Under the pieces are notes generated by a model. That model searched no databases. It had not been told where the DNA came from and saw only the letters and a list, made by a program, of their open reading frames with translations. A DNA stretch of 64,000 bases, taken from assembly GCA_009377755.1 (NCBI GenBank), contig WHTM01000023.1:5977-69976 (forward strand). The letters run 5' to 3'. Shown piece after piece: positions 1-7,951 of this stretch (within the stretch, counting starts at the first letter, position 1; the number at the start of each line of letters is the position of its first letter). Origin of the DNA: Hyphomicrobiales bacterium. GTDB lineage: Bacteria > Pseudomonadota > Alphaproteobacteria > Rhizobiales > Xanthobacteraceae. Made by a program: the position numbers and the translations under genes.

Positions 1-62
1 CGGCCCGGGCCGTCGCCCTTCGAGGGCCGCCTACGGCGGCCGCCTCAGGGTGACGGAGCGGC
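1..62. repeat. Partial palindromic intergenic repeat at window edge
   Basis: GC-rich sequence with short inverted arms (GGCCGCC / GGCGGCC around 26-43) followed by CTCAGGGTGACGG. It resembles the palindromic intergenic repeats common in Bradyrhizobiaceae-like genomes. It is cut by the window edge, so its extent is unknown. It lies just downstream of the histidinol-dehydrogenase-family gene. Confidence 0.4.
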
Positions 63-63
63 G

Positions 64-1371
64 TCACTCCGCAGCCTCCGCATACGGCACATTCCGGCCG
101 CCGTAGCGGCGGACGCGGATGTTGGCCTGCTCGGCGTGGCCGCGGAAGCCTTCCAGGATGCACAGGCGCGAGCAGTATTCGCCGATCATGGCGCTCGCCT
201 CGTCGGTGAGCACCTTCTGATACGTGCAGGTCTTGAGGAATTTTCCCACCCACAGGCCCCCGGTATAGCGCGCCGCCTTTCTGGTCGGCAGGGTGTGATT
301 GGTGCCGATCACCTTGTCGCCATAGGCGACGTTGGTGCGCGGGCCGAGGAACAGCGAACCGTAGTTGCTCATGCCATTGAGAAAGACATCCGGGTCGCGC
401 GTCATCACCTGCACGTGCTCCGACGCGATGCGGTCGGCCGCGGCGATCATCTCCGCTTCGCTTTCGCAGACGATCACTTCGCCGAAATCCTTCCAGGCCT
501 GGCCGGCGGCGTCGGCGGTCGGCAGGATCGTCAACAGCCGCTCCACCTCAGCCATCGTGGCGCGCGCAAGCTTCTCCGAAGTAGTGATCAGCACCGCCGG
601 GGAGGTCGGTCCGTGCTCGGCCTGACCAAGCAGGTCGGTGGCGCAGATTTCCGCATCGACCGTGTCGTCGGCGATGATCAGCGTCTCGGTCGGGCCGGCG
701 AGCAGATCGATGCCGACGCGGCCGAACAATTGCCGCTTGGCCTCCGCCACATAGGCGTTGCCGGGGCCGACGATCATGTCGACGGGCGCGATCGACTGCG
801 TGCCGAGCGCCATGGCGGCGACCGCCTGCACCCCGCCGAGCACGTAGATTTCGTCGGCGCCGCCGAAATGCATCGCGGCAACGATCGCCGGATGCGGCCC
901 GCCCTTGAATGGGGGCGCGCAGGCGATGATGCGTTTCACGCCGGCGACCCGCGCGGTGACGATCGACATGTGCGCGGAGGCGACCATCGGGTAGCGGCCG
1001 CCCGGCACGTAGCAGCCGATCGAGTTCACCGGGATGTGGCGATGGCCGAGGATCACGCCGGGCAGCGTCTCGACTTCGAGATCGTGCATGGTCTCGCGCT
1101 GCTTCTGCGCGAAGTTGCGCACTTGGGCCTGGGCGAACTTGATGTCGTCGAGGTCGCGCTTGGCGACCTGGCCGATTGCCCGCTCGACCTCCTGTGGGGT
1201 GAGCCGGAACGACGCTGGCGACCAATTGTCGAATTTCTGCGAGAGATCGCGTACCGCATCGTCCTTGCGCGCGTCGATCTCGGCGAGGATCTGCTCGACC
1301 GTCTCGCGCACCTTGGCGTCGGCGGCCTTGATCTCGCTTGCGTCCATTCCGCGTTTGAGCCAGCGGGGCAT
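64..1371 (-). CDS. Histidinol dehydrogenase-family NAD-dependent dehydrogenase, probably catabolic
   Basis: A 435-residue protein with the HisD fold: the glycine-rich stretch [13 protein letters not shown], the [10 protein letters not shown] region, [17 protein letters not shown], the [11 protein letters not shown] block and [13 protein letters not shown] carrying the Gln-His metal/substrate pair. Another His-containing block follows at EHVQVMTRD. These motifs establish the family. The N-terminus (MPRWLKRGM) resembles non-biosynthetic relatives such as sulfopropanediol 3-dehydrogenase (HpsN type) better than true HisD, and no his gene is nearby. The neighbours are catabolic genes on the same strand. 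The exact substrate is not determinable. A role in histidine synthesis is unlikely but not excluded. Confidence 0.85.
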   Translation of the reverse strand: MPRWLKRGMDASEIKAADAKVRETVEQILAEIDARKDDAVRDLSQKFDNWSPASFRLTPQEVERAIGQVAKRDLDDIKFAQAQVRNFAQKQRETMHDLEVETLPGVILGHRHIPVNSIGCYVPGGRYPMVASAHMSIVTARVAGVKRIIACAPPFKGGPHPAIVAAMHFGGADEIYVLGGVQAVAAMALGTQSIAPVDMIVGPGNAYVAEAKRQLFGRVGIDLLAGPTETLIIADDTVDAEICATDLLGQAEHGPTSPAVLITTSEKLARATMAEVERLLTILPTADAAGQAWKDFGEVIVCESEAEMIAAADRIASEHVQVMTRDPDVFLNGMSNYGSLFLGPRTNVAYGDKVIGTNHTLPTRKAARYTGGLWVGKFLKTCTYQKVLTDEASAMIGEYCSRLCILEGFRGHAEQANIRVRRYGGRNVPYAEAAE

Positions 1372-1390
1372 GGGGGCCTCCTATTCCAGA

Positions 1391-1504
1391 GCTGTCGTCC
1401 CGCGAAAGCGGGGACCCATAACCACAGGTCGCACGGAAATCGCGAGGACGGTGGTTATGGGTCCCGGGTCTCTGTCGCTGCGCTCCGTCGTCCGGGACGA
1501 CAGC
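1391..1504. repeat. Nested palindromic repeat (REP-like)
   Basis: Outer arms GCTGTCGTCCCG (1391-1402) and CGGGACGACAGC (1493-1504) are perfect inverted repeats. Inner 15-bp arms at 1411-1425 and 1451-1465 (GGGACCCATAACCAC and its complement) are also perfect. The element fills the gap between two codirectional genes. It could fold as an RNA hairpin and attenuate the downstream dehydrogenase gene, or simply be a dispersed genomic repeat. Confidence 0.85.
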
Positions 1505-1516
1505 GGAGAGGCATAT

Positions 1517-2266
1517 TCACTTTATCGCCTGCGGATTGATCGGCGGCCAAGTGCGCTCGCCGACCACCGGTGAGCCCGGCGTGTGAATGGTGTAACGGAT
1601 CACGCGCCCGGTCCATTCCTTGGCATCCATCGCCAACGCCTCGTGCGGCTCCTCGAATTGCTCCAGGCGTGCCTGCAGGGATACGAATTCATACAGGATC
1701 GCATGCTTAGCCCAGCCAGCGACCGACACGAGCTTGCGCGTCGCGATGCAGCCAGGCATCTGCGCCATATGCGGCAGCCGGTACTGAGCATACCAGCAGC
1801 CGAGATCGAATTCTTCCGCGAGGCTGCGCACGCGGAAGCTGCCCATCTGAATCGCCGGGCCCGGCGTCGCGCCTTGCGGCCGATGCCGGATCGCGGGACC
1901 GTTGACGCGGGTTTCCTCGGCGAAGATCGCGGTGCGCACGCCATGGCGCAGCGCCAGCATGTCGCGGTAATCCGCTGACGCCTCGATCTCGAGCACTGAC
2001 GGTGCCAGGAATGTATGCGGGGAGGGCGCGCCGACCAGCATCACGTACTGGCTGCCCTGGCCAATCTCGTCCTGCGGCCGGACGATGACGGTTTCGCCGA
2101 GCGCGCGCATGGCGGTACCGCCACCCTGATTACGGTAGTGCGCCGCCCAGGCAAACCCGGGCCGGCGTTGCAGTGCGGGGAGGTATGTCCCGTGCAGCCA
2201 GTCGAGGAACCGCCCGCGCGTATCGTCGGCGAGATCGTACCAGGTGGCCCAGATTCCGTGGTCCAT
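1517..2266 (-). CDS. Two-repeat dimeric alpha/beta-barrel protein (EthD-like), function unknown
   Basis: A 249-residue soluble protein with no signal peptide. Two halves look related: an N-terminal half (ATWYDLADDTRGRFLDWLHG...FAWAAHYR) and a C-terminal half (GCWYAQYRLPHMAQMPG...HAILYEFVS). Both follow a strand / helix with W-Y-and-P pattern / strand layout typical of the dimeric alpha/beta-barrel (EthD/ABM-like) superfamily, so a tandem duplication of that fold is inferred. No catalytic motif was recognised. It lies 4 nt downstream of the cyclase-family gene, so the two are probably one operon. Its C-terminal tail (PINPQAIK) nearly matches the tail of that neighbour (PINPQAMK). Confidence 0.7.
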   Translation of the reverse strand: MDHGIWATWYDLADDTRGRFLDWLHGTYLPALQRRPGFAWAAHYRNQGGGTAMRALGETVIVRPQDEIGQGSQYVMLVGAPSPHTFLAPSVLEIEASADYRDMLALRHGVRTAIFAEETRVNGPAIRHRPQGATPGPAIQMGSFRVRSLAEEFDLGCWYAQYRLPHMAQMPGCIATRKLVSVAGWAKHAILYEFVSLQARLEQFEEPHEALAMDAKEWTGRVIRYTIHTPGSPVVGERTWPPINPQAIK

Positions 2267-2270
2267 GCTG

Positions 2271-3230
2271 TTATTTCATCGCCTGCGGATTGATCGGGCT
2301 TCCGGTGCCGCCGGTGATGATCAGCGGTGGGCCGCAGAAGAAGAATTCGAACACGCCGTCCTGCTCGCAGTCTTCCGCCAGTTCCTTCAAAAAGAAAATT
2401 TCGCCCATGCACAGGCCCATGGCCGGGATCACCACCCAGTGCCACGGCTGGTTGGCCTCCGCGGTCTCGTTCGGCCGAACCTCGACGCCCCAGGTATCGG
2501 TGCAGATCGCAGCGATCTGCTTGTCCTGGCACCAGTAGCAGTTCTCGAACTTGACGCCCGGCGCGTCGCCGCCAGCATAGCCGCCCCACTGGCCTTCCTT
2601 GAGGCAGCGTTCCATCTGCCCGGTGCGGACGACGACGAAGTCGCCGCGCCTGATGTCAACGTTCTGGTTCTTGGCGCATTTGTCGAGTTCGTCATTTGAG
2701 ATGCCTTCGCCGTCCTTGAGCCAATCGACGCCACGGAAGCGGGCGATGTCGAGCAGCACGCCACGGCCGACCATCTTGCTCTTGGAATGCTCGATGCCGA
2801 GCACGCTCAGGCCGCGGGAATCGATCAGCTTGGCGTCGAATCCGTTGTAGGCCTTGTCCTCGTAGAAGATGTGGCCGAGCGCATCCCAGTGCGTCGCACC
2901 CTGGACGCAGAGGTTGAGCGTGTCGTCGGCGTAGCGAATCTTGTTCCAGTCCTGCCGGCCGGCGATGGCGTCGGTGCCGGTGGCGAGCATCTGGTGGATC
3001 GGATTGAAGCGTCCGCCGAACAGGCCGGTCTGCGGGCCGTTGCGATCGAGCGGGATGCCGAGCGCGAACACCTTGCCGGTGCGGATCAGGCCCGCGGCAT
3101 TGACGATGTCCTCGGGCTGCACATGATTGAGTGTACCGACCTGGTCGTCCTTGCCCCAGCGCCCCCAATTGCTGAGCTTCTTGCTGGCCTCCGCGATTGC
3201 TTCCTTGCCGACCTTGATGTCCATCGTCAT
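2271..3230 (-). CDS. Cyclase family protein (kynurenine formamidase-like metal hydrolase)
   Basis: A 319-residue member of the bacterial cyclase / kynurenine-formamidase-like family. The metal-site motif is visible as GATHWDALGHIFYED (near residue 110), equivalent to the family's HxGTHxDxPxH signature. Later strands GVLLDIARFRG and RRGDFVVVRTGQ are also characteristic. Family members hydrolyse cyclic or N-formyl amide and lactone bonds; the substrate here is unknown. The start is supported by a GGGAG ribosome-binding site before ATG (MTMDIKVG); the second ATG six bases on is possible. It is the first gene of the minus-strand group that continues into the alpha/beta-barrel and dehydrogenase genes. 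Confidence 0.85.
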   Translation of the reverse strand: MTMDIKVGKEAIAEASKKLSNWGRWGKDDQVGTLNHVQPEDIVNAAGLIRTGKVFALGIPLDRNGPQTGLFGGRFNPIHQMLATGTDAIAGRQDWNKIRYADDTLNLCVQGATHWDALGHIFYEDKAYNGFDAKLIDSRGLSVLGIEHSKSKMVGRGVLLDIARFRGVDWLKDGEGISNDELDKCAKNQNVDIRRGDFVVVRTGQMERCLKEGQWGGYAGGDAPGVKFENCYWCQDKQIAAICTDTWGVEVRPNETAEANQPWHWVVIPAMGLCMGEIFFLKELAEDCEQDGVFEFFFCGPPLIITGGTGSPINPQAMK

Positions 3231-3312
3231 GCGTCTCCCGATTCAATTTTCCATGATAGTGGACCGAGGCAGCGCAGGGACGCAACTGAATGTCGCCACA
3301 AACCGATACTTT

Positions 3313-3344
3313 GATATGCCACTACAACGATATGCCACTACAAC
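3313..3344 (+). repeat. Perfect 16-bp tandem duplication in a leader
   Basis: GATATGCCACTACAAC occurs twice back to back (3313-3328 and 3329-3344), ending 13 bases before the ATG at 3358. It sits in the 5' leader of the DUF6152-like gene and could be a replication-slippage product or a doubled regulator site. Confidence 0.9.
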
Positions 3345-3357
3345 GGGAAACGGACAG

Positions 3358-3744
3358 ATGCACGACAGACGCCGCTTTATCCTCGCTTGCGGGGCCTTCG
3401 TCCTGGTAGGTTCTTCGGCCTTCACGACCGGATCGCTCGCCCATCACGGCTGGTCGTGGGCCGACGGTGAGATGTACGAGCTGACCGGCGTGATCAGGTC
3501 CGCGAAGCTCGGCAATCCTCATGGAATGTTGAAGGTCACGGCGAAGGACGGGGAGTGGACCGTCGAGGTCGGCCAGCCTTGGCGAAACGCACGCGCCGGC
3601 TTGAAGGACTCGATGCTGGCGAAAGGCGTCCGACTGACGATCCTTGGGAACCGCGCTACCGATAAGAAGCTCAAGGTCCTCAAAGCGGTGCGCGTCGTCA
3701 TTAATGGGAAGAACCACGACCTGTATCCCGAGCGTATCTCGTAG
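3358..3744 (+). CDS. Exported DUF6152-like small protein
   Basis: A 128-residue protein starting MHDRRRFILACGAFVLVG, with a signal sequence (basic start, hydrophobic core) ending near SLAHHGW. The HHGWSW motif immediately after the signal and the GVIRSAKLGNPHGMLKV strand region match the DUF6152 family of exported proteins, whose members begin with a His-His motif. A periplasmic location is inferred. An earlier in-frame extension exists, but the chosen ATG gives a clean signal peptide. It is followed without a gap by the membrane protein at 3745 (TAG then ATG), so the two are translationally linked. Confidence 0.75.
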   Translation: MHDRRRFILACGAFVLVGSSAFTTGSLAHHGWSWADGEMYELTGVIRSAKLGNPHGMLKVTAKDGEWTVEVGQPWRNARAGLKDSMLAKGVRLTILGNRATDKKLKVLKAVRVVINGKNHDLYPERIS

Positions 3745-4230
3745 ATGCTGGTCGAAGGTCTGACCGCGATCCAGGACTGGGCGCCGGTCGCCGCGTTACG
3801 GTCCTCGCGTTGGACGTACGCCTCGGTCAACACCGCCCACATCGTGGGATTTGCGATCCTGTTTGGGTCCATCCTGCCAATGGACCTGCGGTTGATGGGA
3901 TGGCGGCGGGCAATCCCCATCGGAACGTTCGCCCGCGTTCTCGTGCCGGTTTCGATCGCGGGCCTGGTGTTGGCGATCACGGCCGGTGCATTGCTATTTT
4001 CCATTCGCGCGGTCGAATACGCCGAGACGACGCTGTTTCAGGTCAAGATGGCGCTGGTTGTTTGCGCTATCGGGAACGCCGTGCTGTTGCGCAGGGCCGC
4101 CCAGTGGGAGGCGCAGCAGACGGCCGCCAACGTCATGCCGCCGCTACGATTGCAGCTTGCCGGTGCCTTGTCGCTGGTTCTGTGGCTGTCGGTGATCGTC
4201 TGCGGCCGGATGATTGCGTTTCTGGACTGA
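3745..4230 (+). CDS. Four-helix inner-membrane protein (DUF6644-like)
   Basis: A 161-residue protein with about four hydrophobic segments: around residues 30-48 (AHIVGFAILFGSILPMDLR), 68-88, 100-118 and 138-158. The first segment carries His and Asp residues (NTAHIVG, PMDLRLMG) that could bind a cofactor. The length and pattern match DUF6644-type membrane proteins that neighbour DUF6152 genes. It begins immediately after the stop of the exported protein, so a membrane plus periplasm pair is inferred. The biochemical function is unknown. Confidence 0.7.
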   Translation: MLVEGLTAIQDWAPVAALRSSRWTYASVNTAHIVGFAILFGSILPMDLRLMGWRRAIPIGTFARVLVPVSIAGLVLAITAGALLFSIRAVEYAETTLFQVKMALVVCAIGNAVLLRRAAQWEAQQTAANVMPPLRLQLAGALSLVLWLSVIVCGRMIAFLD

Positions 4231-4240
4231 GTTGCCGCCG

Positions 4241-6637
4241 CTACACCTTCCCGAGCGCTCTCAGAATCTTTCCCGGTGTGAACGGCATGTCGGTGAGCGG
4301 CGCGGCGCCGAGCGGGCGCAGCGCGTCGTTGATCGCGTTCATCACCGAGGCCGGCGCGCCGGCGGTGCCGGCCTCGCCCGCGCCCTTGGCGCCGAGCTCG
4401 GAATCCGCCGTCGGCGAGACCACGTGACCGCATTCGATGTCCGGCATTTCCGCCGCCATCGGCACCAGGTAGTCGGCCATGTTGCCATTGAGCAGTTGCC
4501 CGCGCTCGTCATAGAGGCAGTGCTCGAACAGCGCAGCGCCGATGCCCTGCACGACCCCGCCGCGGATCTGCTCGTCGACAAGCTGCGGATTGATCACCGT
4601 GCCGCAGTCCTCGACGCACCAGTGCTTGATGAGCGTGACGAAGCCGGTGTCTATATCGACTTCGAGATAGGCCGCCTGGATGCCATTGGTGAACGCGAAC
4701 GGCCAGGCGCGCGGCACGTAGTGGCGCGTCGCCATCAGCTCGGCTTGAAAACCGGGCGGCAGCGTGTCGGGACGGAAGTAGCAGACGCGCGCGACTTCAT
4801 CGAGGCCGATGCGCTCGTTGCCGGTGTCGGCGTCGATCACGATCCCGTTGCGGATATCGAGCGCCTCCGGCCGCGCCTGCAGGATCGAGCCGGCCGCGGT
4901 GAGCACGTTTTGCCGCAGCGCCTTGCCGGCCTGCCATGCGGCTTCGCCGCCGATACCGGCGGCACGCGAGGCCCAGGTGCCGCCGCCATACGGTGTATTG
5001 TCGGTATCGCCCATGACGACGCGTACCCGCTCCATCGGCACGCCGAAGGCGGTGGCGGCGACCTGCGCGATCACGGCTTCCGCGCCCTGGCCCTGCTCGC
5101 TGACGCCGGTATGGCAGGAGATCGACCCCTGCGCGTCCAGCTTCATGGTGACGCCGTCCTGCGAGGAAATCTTGGCGCCGCCGACGCCGTAGAAGGCGGC
5201 CGACGGATTGGTCACCTCGATGAAGCTCGCGAAGCCAATGCCGCGGCAGATGCCTTGCCCGCGCAGCCGCTGTTGTTCTGTGCGCAAGGCCGGATAGTCC
5301 ATCATCTTGACGAGCTTGTCGGTCGAGGCGTGATGCGACAGCGCCTCGAACTTTAGGCCCGCGGCGGACGCGGCAGGATAGGCGTCATCGGCGAACAGGT
5401 TCTTACGCCGCAGGTCGACCGGGTCCATGCCGATCTTGGCCGCCGCCAGCTCGACCAGCCCTTCCGTGACTGCGACCGCGATCGGATGGCCGACGGCGCG
5501 GTACTGGCACATCACGTTCTTGTTCATGAATACGACGCGGGCAAGCGCGCGATAGTTCATGCAGGTGTAAGGGCCACCAACCAGATTGACGATCTGATTC
5601 GCCTCGATCCCGGAGGTACGCGGATAGACCGAATAGGGGCCGATACCGGTCAGATCGTCGATTTCGAAGGCGGTGATGGTGCCGTCGTTCTTGACGCCGA
5701 TCTTCGCCTTGATGCGGTGATCGCGCGCATGGATGTCGGTGACGAAGCTTTCGACCCGGTCGGCGACGAATTTCACCGGCCGTTTGAGGAGCTTCGACAG
5801 CGCCACCGTCGCCATCTCGTCGGCGTAAGTGTGCACCTTGATGCCGAACGAGCCGCCGACGTCCTTGGTCAGCACGCGCACCTGATGTTCCGCCAGGTCG
5901 AGATGCTTGGCGAACAGGTTCTGCATCATGTGCGGCGCCTGGGTGCCATGATACACGGTCAGCCGCTGCTCGCCTGGGTTCCAGTCGGCGACCACGGCGC
6001 GCGGCTCGTTGCAGACGCCGGTATGGCGGCCGAACATGAAGGTGGTCTCGACCACGGCGTCGGATTCGGCGAATGCTTTATCCACCTCGCCGGCGTCGAG
6101 CTTGCGCTCGAAACAGAGATTGTCGCCGAGCTCGGGCTGGATCAGCGGCGTCTTGGGATCGAGCGCCGTTTCCGGATCGGTGACGGCGGGCAGCGGCTCG
6201 TATTCGACCTCGACCAGCTCGCAGGCATCTTCCGCCTCCGCGCGCGTGCGCGCGACCACGGCGCACACGGCCTCGCCTTGCCAGCAGGCGCGGTCGATCG
6301 CGATGGCGTGCTGCGGCGCCGACTTCAGGCCTTTGAGATGCGTCAGCACACCGACCCAGGGTGTGATCACCTTCGCGAGTTCCGCGCCGGTGACGACAGC
6401 GATCACGCTGGGCGCCTTCTTCGCCGCCGCTGTGTCAACATGCTTGATGCGGGCATGCGCATGCGGCGAGCGCACGAAGACCGCATGCGCCATGCGCGGC
6501 AGAACGACATCGCTCACGTACTGTGCGCGGCCCTGCGCCAGCCGCGCGAGGTTCGGCCGCGGCACCGAGCGGCCGATGTATGAATTCGGCCGGTCGAGGG
6601 CGGTCAGGCCGGGCGGGACGTCGTCGGCGATTTGCAT
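4241..6637 (-). CDS. Molybdenum hydroxylase large subunit (CoxL/XDH family, Mo-cofactor binding)
   Basis: A 798-residue molybdopterin-binding subunit of the xanthine dehydrogenase / aerobic CO dehydrogenase family. Recognisable blocks are the N-terminal a/b hammerhead (GRSVPRPN...VFVRSPHAHARIKHV), GGSFGIKVH, EQGQGAEAVIAQVAA, and the catalytic glutamate motif GAKGAGEAGTAGAP near the C-terminus. The active-site loop reads QYRAVGHP. True CO dehydrogenases have AYxCSFR and the common form II has AYRGAGR, so CO is not the expected substrate; an aldehyde, purine or aromatic substrate is inferred. It starts 4 nt after the HD-type gene in the operon FAD subunit, 2Fe-2S subunit, HD protein, Mo subunit. 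Confidence 0.93.
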   Translation of the reverse strand: MQIADDVPPGLTALDRPNSYIGRSVPRPNLARLAQGRAQYVSDVVLPRMAHAVFVRSPHAHARIKHVDTAAAKKAPSVIAVVTGAELAKVITPWVGVLTHLKGLKSAPQHAIAIDRACWQGEAVCAVVARTRAEAEDACELVEVEYEPLPAVTDPETALDPKTPLIQPELGDNLCFERKLDAGEVDKAFAESDAVVETTFMFGRHTGVCNEPRAVVADWNPGEQRLTVYHGTQAPHMMQNLFAKHLDLAEHQVRVLTKDVGGSFGIKVHTYADEMATVALSKLLKRPVKFVADRVESFVTDIHARDHRIKAKIGVKNDGTITAFEIDDLTGIGPYSVYPRTSGIEANQIVNLVGGPYTCMNYRALARVVFMNKNVMCQYRAVGHPIAVAVTEGLVELAAAKIGMDPVDLRRKNLFADDAYPAASAAGLKFEALSHHASTDKLVKMMDYPALRTEQQRLRGQGICRGIGFASFIEVTNPSAAFYGVGGAKISSQDGVTMKLDAQGSISCHTGVSEQGQGAEAVIAQVAATAFGVPMERVRVVMGDTDNTPYGGGTWASRAAGIGGEAAWQAGKALRQNVLTAAGSILQARPEALDIRNGIVIDADTGNERIGLDEVARVCYFRPDTLPPGFQAELMATRHYVPRAWPFAFTNGIQAAYLEVDIDTGFVTLIKHWCVEDCGTVINPQLVDEQIRGGVVQGIGAALFEHCLYDERGQLLNGNMADYLVPMAAEMPDIECGHVVSPTADSELGAKGAGEAGTAGAPASVMNAINDALRPLGAAPLTDMPFTPGKILRALGKV

Positions 6638-6641
6638 GAGC

Positions 6642-7466
6642 TCACAGGAACCGTGTCGGCCACATCAACGTGCGCCACATGTGCGCGGACGGGCTGTTGT
6701 CCCAGCCGAGCCCTTCTTTAGGCTGCTTGAAGTTGCGGCCGATGATGTCGACGAAGTCGTCGAGATTGACCTTGGCATTGGGATCGAACGAATAGATGTC
6801 GTTCACGGTGATCAGCCGGGACGTCATGTACCACTTGTGCTTCCGCGCCCGCTCGTACTCGGCGACGATGTAGGGCTCCGGCTTGTAGTCCGGGCCGAAC
6901 AGCTTCACGTACATCTCCGGGTAGCCGTAGCCGACCGATTCGTCTGGGAAAAAACGCAGCGCCTGGTGCATCCGAATGGCCCAGCTCACTTCCTGTTCGA
7001 CATACGGCTCGATCATCTGCGCGCCCCAGTAACCGTGGTCGCAGCGGATGAAGCCGACGACGGCGATGTCGTGCAACAGGCAGGCCATCACCACCTTCTC
7101 CGGGTGGCCGCCTTTGAGCGCGTGCGTCGCGCTCTGCAGCAGGTGGTTGGTCGAGGCGAAACGGCAGCGGAAATAGTCGACCAGCGTCGGCTTCTCGGGC
7201 ATCTGCGGCAGCCGCGGGTCGGCACCCATCAGGAAGCGCGCCTTCGGATTTTTGGCCCAGGCGGCTTGGCTGGTGTCGACCTTGACCTCGCCGTCAGCGA
7301 GATGGAACAGCGACGACTTGGTCGCGACGAGTTCCTCTAGTTCGTGCATTGCCGCCTCTTCGGCGGCGTCGGCGCGGTCGGACATGGTCATCGTCGTCGG
7401 ATCGCCGTGGTGATGATGATGGTGATCCGTGTGGGGATGCGGGTGTTCGTCATCCATGACTGTCAT
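6642..7466 (-). CDS. HD-domain-like metalloprotein with His-rich N-terminus, inside the Mo-hydroxylase operon
   Basis: A 274-residue soluble protein. The ATG at 7466 overlaps the stop of the 2Fe-2S subunit gene (ATGA). Residues 8-20 form a natural histidine tract (HPHPHTD then six His), followed by an acidic helix. The body contains FASTNHLLQSATHALKGGHPEKVVMACLLHDIAVVG with His-Asp at 132-133, CDHGYWGAQ with His144, and AIRMHQALRF with His167. This spacing resembles the HD / PhnZ-MIOX-like metal-dependent fold. Its place between the 2Fe-2S and Mo subunits suggests a pathway or cofactor role, for example metal handling or a second catabolic step. The substrate is unknown. Confidence 0.65.
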   Translation of the reverse strand: MTVMDDEHPHPHTDHHHHHHGDPTTMTMSDRADAAEEAAMHELEELVATKSSLFHLADGEVKVDTSQAAWAKNPKARFLMGADPRLPQMPEKPTLVDYFRCRFASTNHLLQSATHALKGGHPEKVVMACLLHDIAVVGFIRCDHGYWGAQMIEPYVEQEVSWAIRMHQALRFFPDESVGYGYPEMYVKLFGPDYKPEPYIVAEYERARKHKWYMTSRLITVNDIYSFDPNAKVNLDDFVDIIGRNFKQPKEGLGWDNSPSAHMWRTLMWPTRFL

Positions 7467-7951
7467 CCTTGTTGCGCCCGAGCCTGGGCGACGGATTCGA
7501 TGGCATCGACAATAGCGTGATAGCCGGTGCAGCGGCAGTAGTTGCCGGAGATATGCGCGCGAATTGTGTCGCGGCTGGGGACGCCGCCAGCAGCGAGCAG
7601 TTCCTGGGCGGTGAGCATCATACCCGGCGTGCAGAAGCCGCATTGCAGCGCGTTGCGTCGTTCGAACGCCGCCTGCAGATCGGCAAGCTCGCCGGAGTCC
7701 GAGAGCCCTTCGATAGTCTCGACTCGCCTGCCGTCGCACTGCACGGCAAGCGTCAGGCAGCCGCGCACGATGACGCCGTCGAGGCGTACCGTGCAGGCGC
7801 CGCACACGCCGTGCTCGCAGCCGACATGACTGCCGGTGAGGCCAAGCGCCTCACGCAGGAAATCGACCAATGTCGTGCGCGGCTCGACAGATTCGGCTAT
7901 CGCTTCGCCGTTCACCATAAGGGTGATGTCGTGGGCCGGCTGAGGGCTCAT
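7463..7951 (-). CDS. Molybdenum hydroxylase small subunit, two [2Fe-2S] clusters
   Basis: A 162-residue protein with the standard layout. The N-terminal plant-type [2Fe-2S] domain carries CEHGVCGAC and a fourth Cys in VRGC. The C-terminal helical domain carries LQCGFCTPGM and YCRCTGY for the second cluster. It passes electrons from the Mo site to FAD. Its start overlaps the stop of the FAD-subunit gene, and its stop overlaps the start of the HD-type gene (both ATGA), so translation is tightly coupled. Confidence 0.96.
   Translation of the reverse strand: MSPQPAHDITLMVNGEAIAESVEPRTTLVDFLREALGLTGSHVGCEHGVCGACTVRLDGVIVRGCLTLAVQCDGRRVETIEGLSDSGELADLQAAFERRNALQCGFCTPGMMLTAQELLAAGGVPSRDTIRAHISGNYCRCTGYHAIVDAIESVAQARAQQG

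Noticed and set aside
136-1539. A 467-codon open frame antisense to the HisD-family gene
   Set aside because: Long antisense frames are expected in high-GC genes; composition is Arg/His/Asp-rich with no domain, and the minus-strand protein has clear family motifs.
4214-5356. A 380-codon frame antisense to the molybdenum subunit
   Set aside because: It is a GC-driven shadow of the conserved gene on the other strand.
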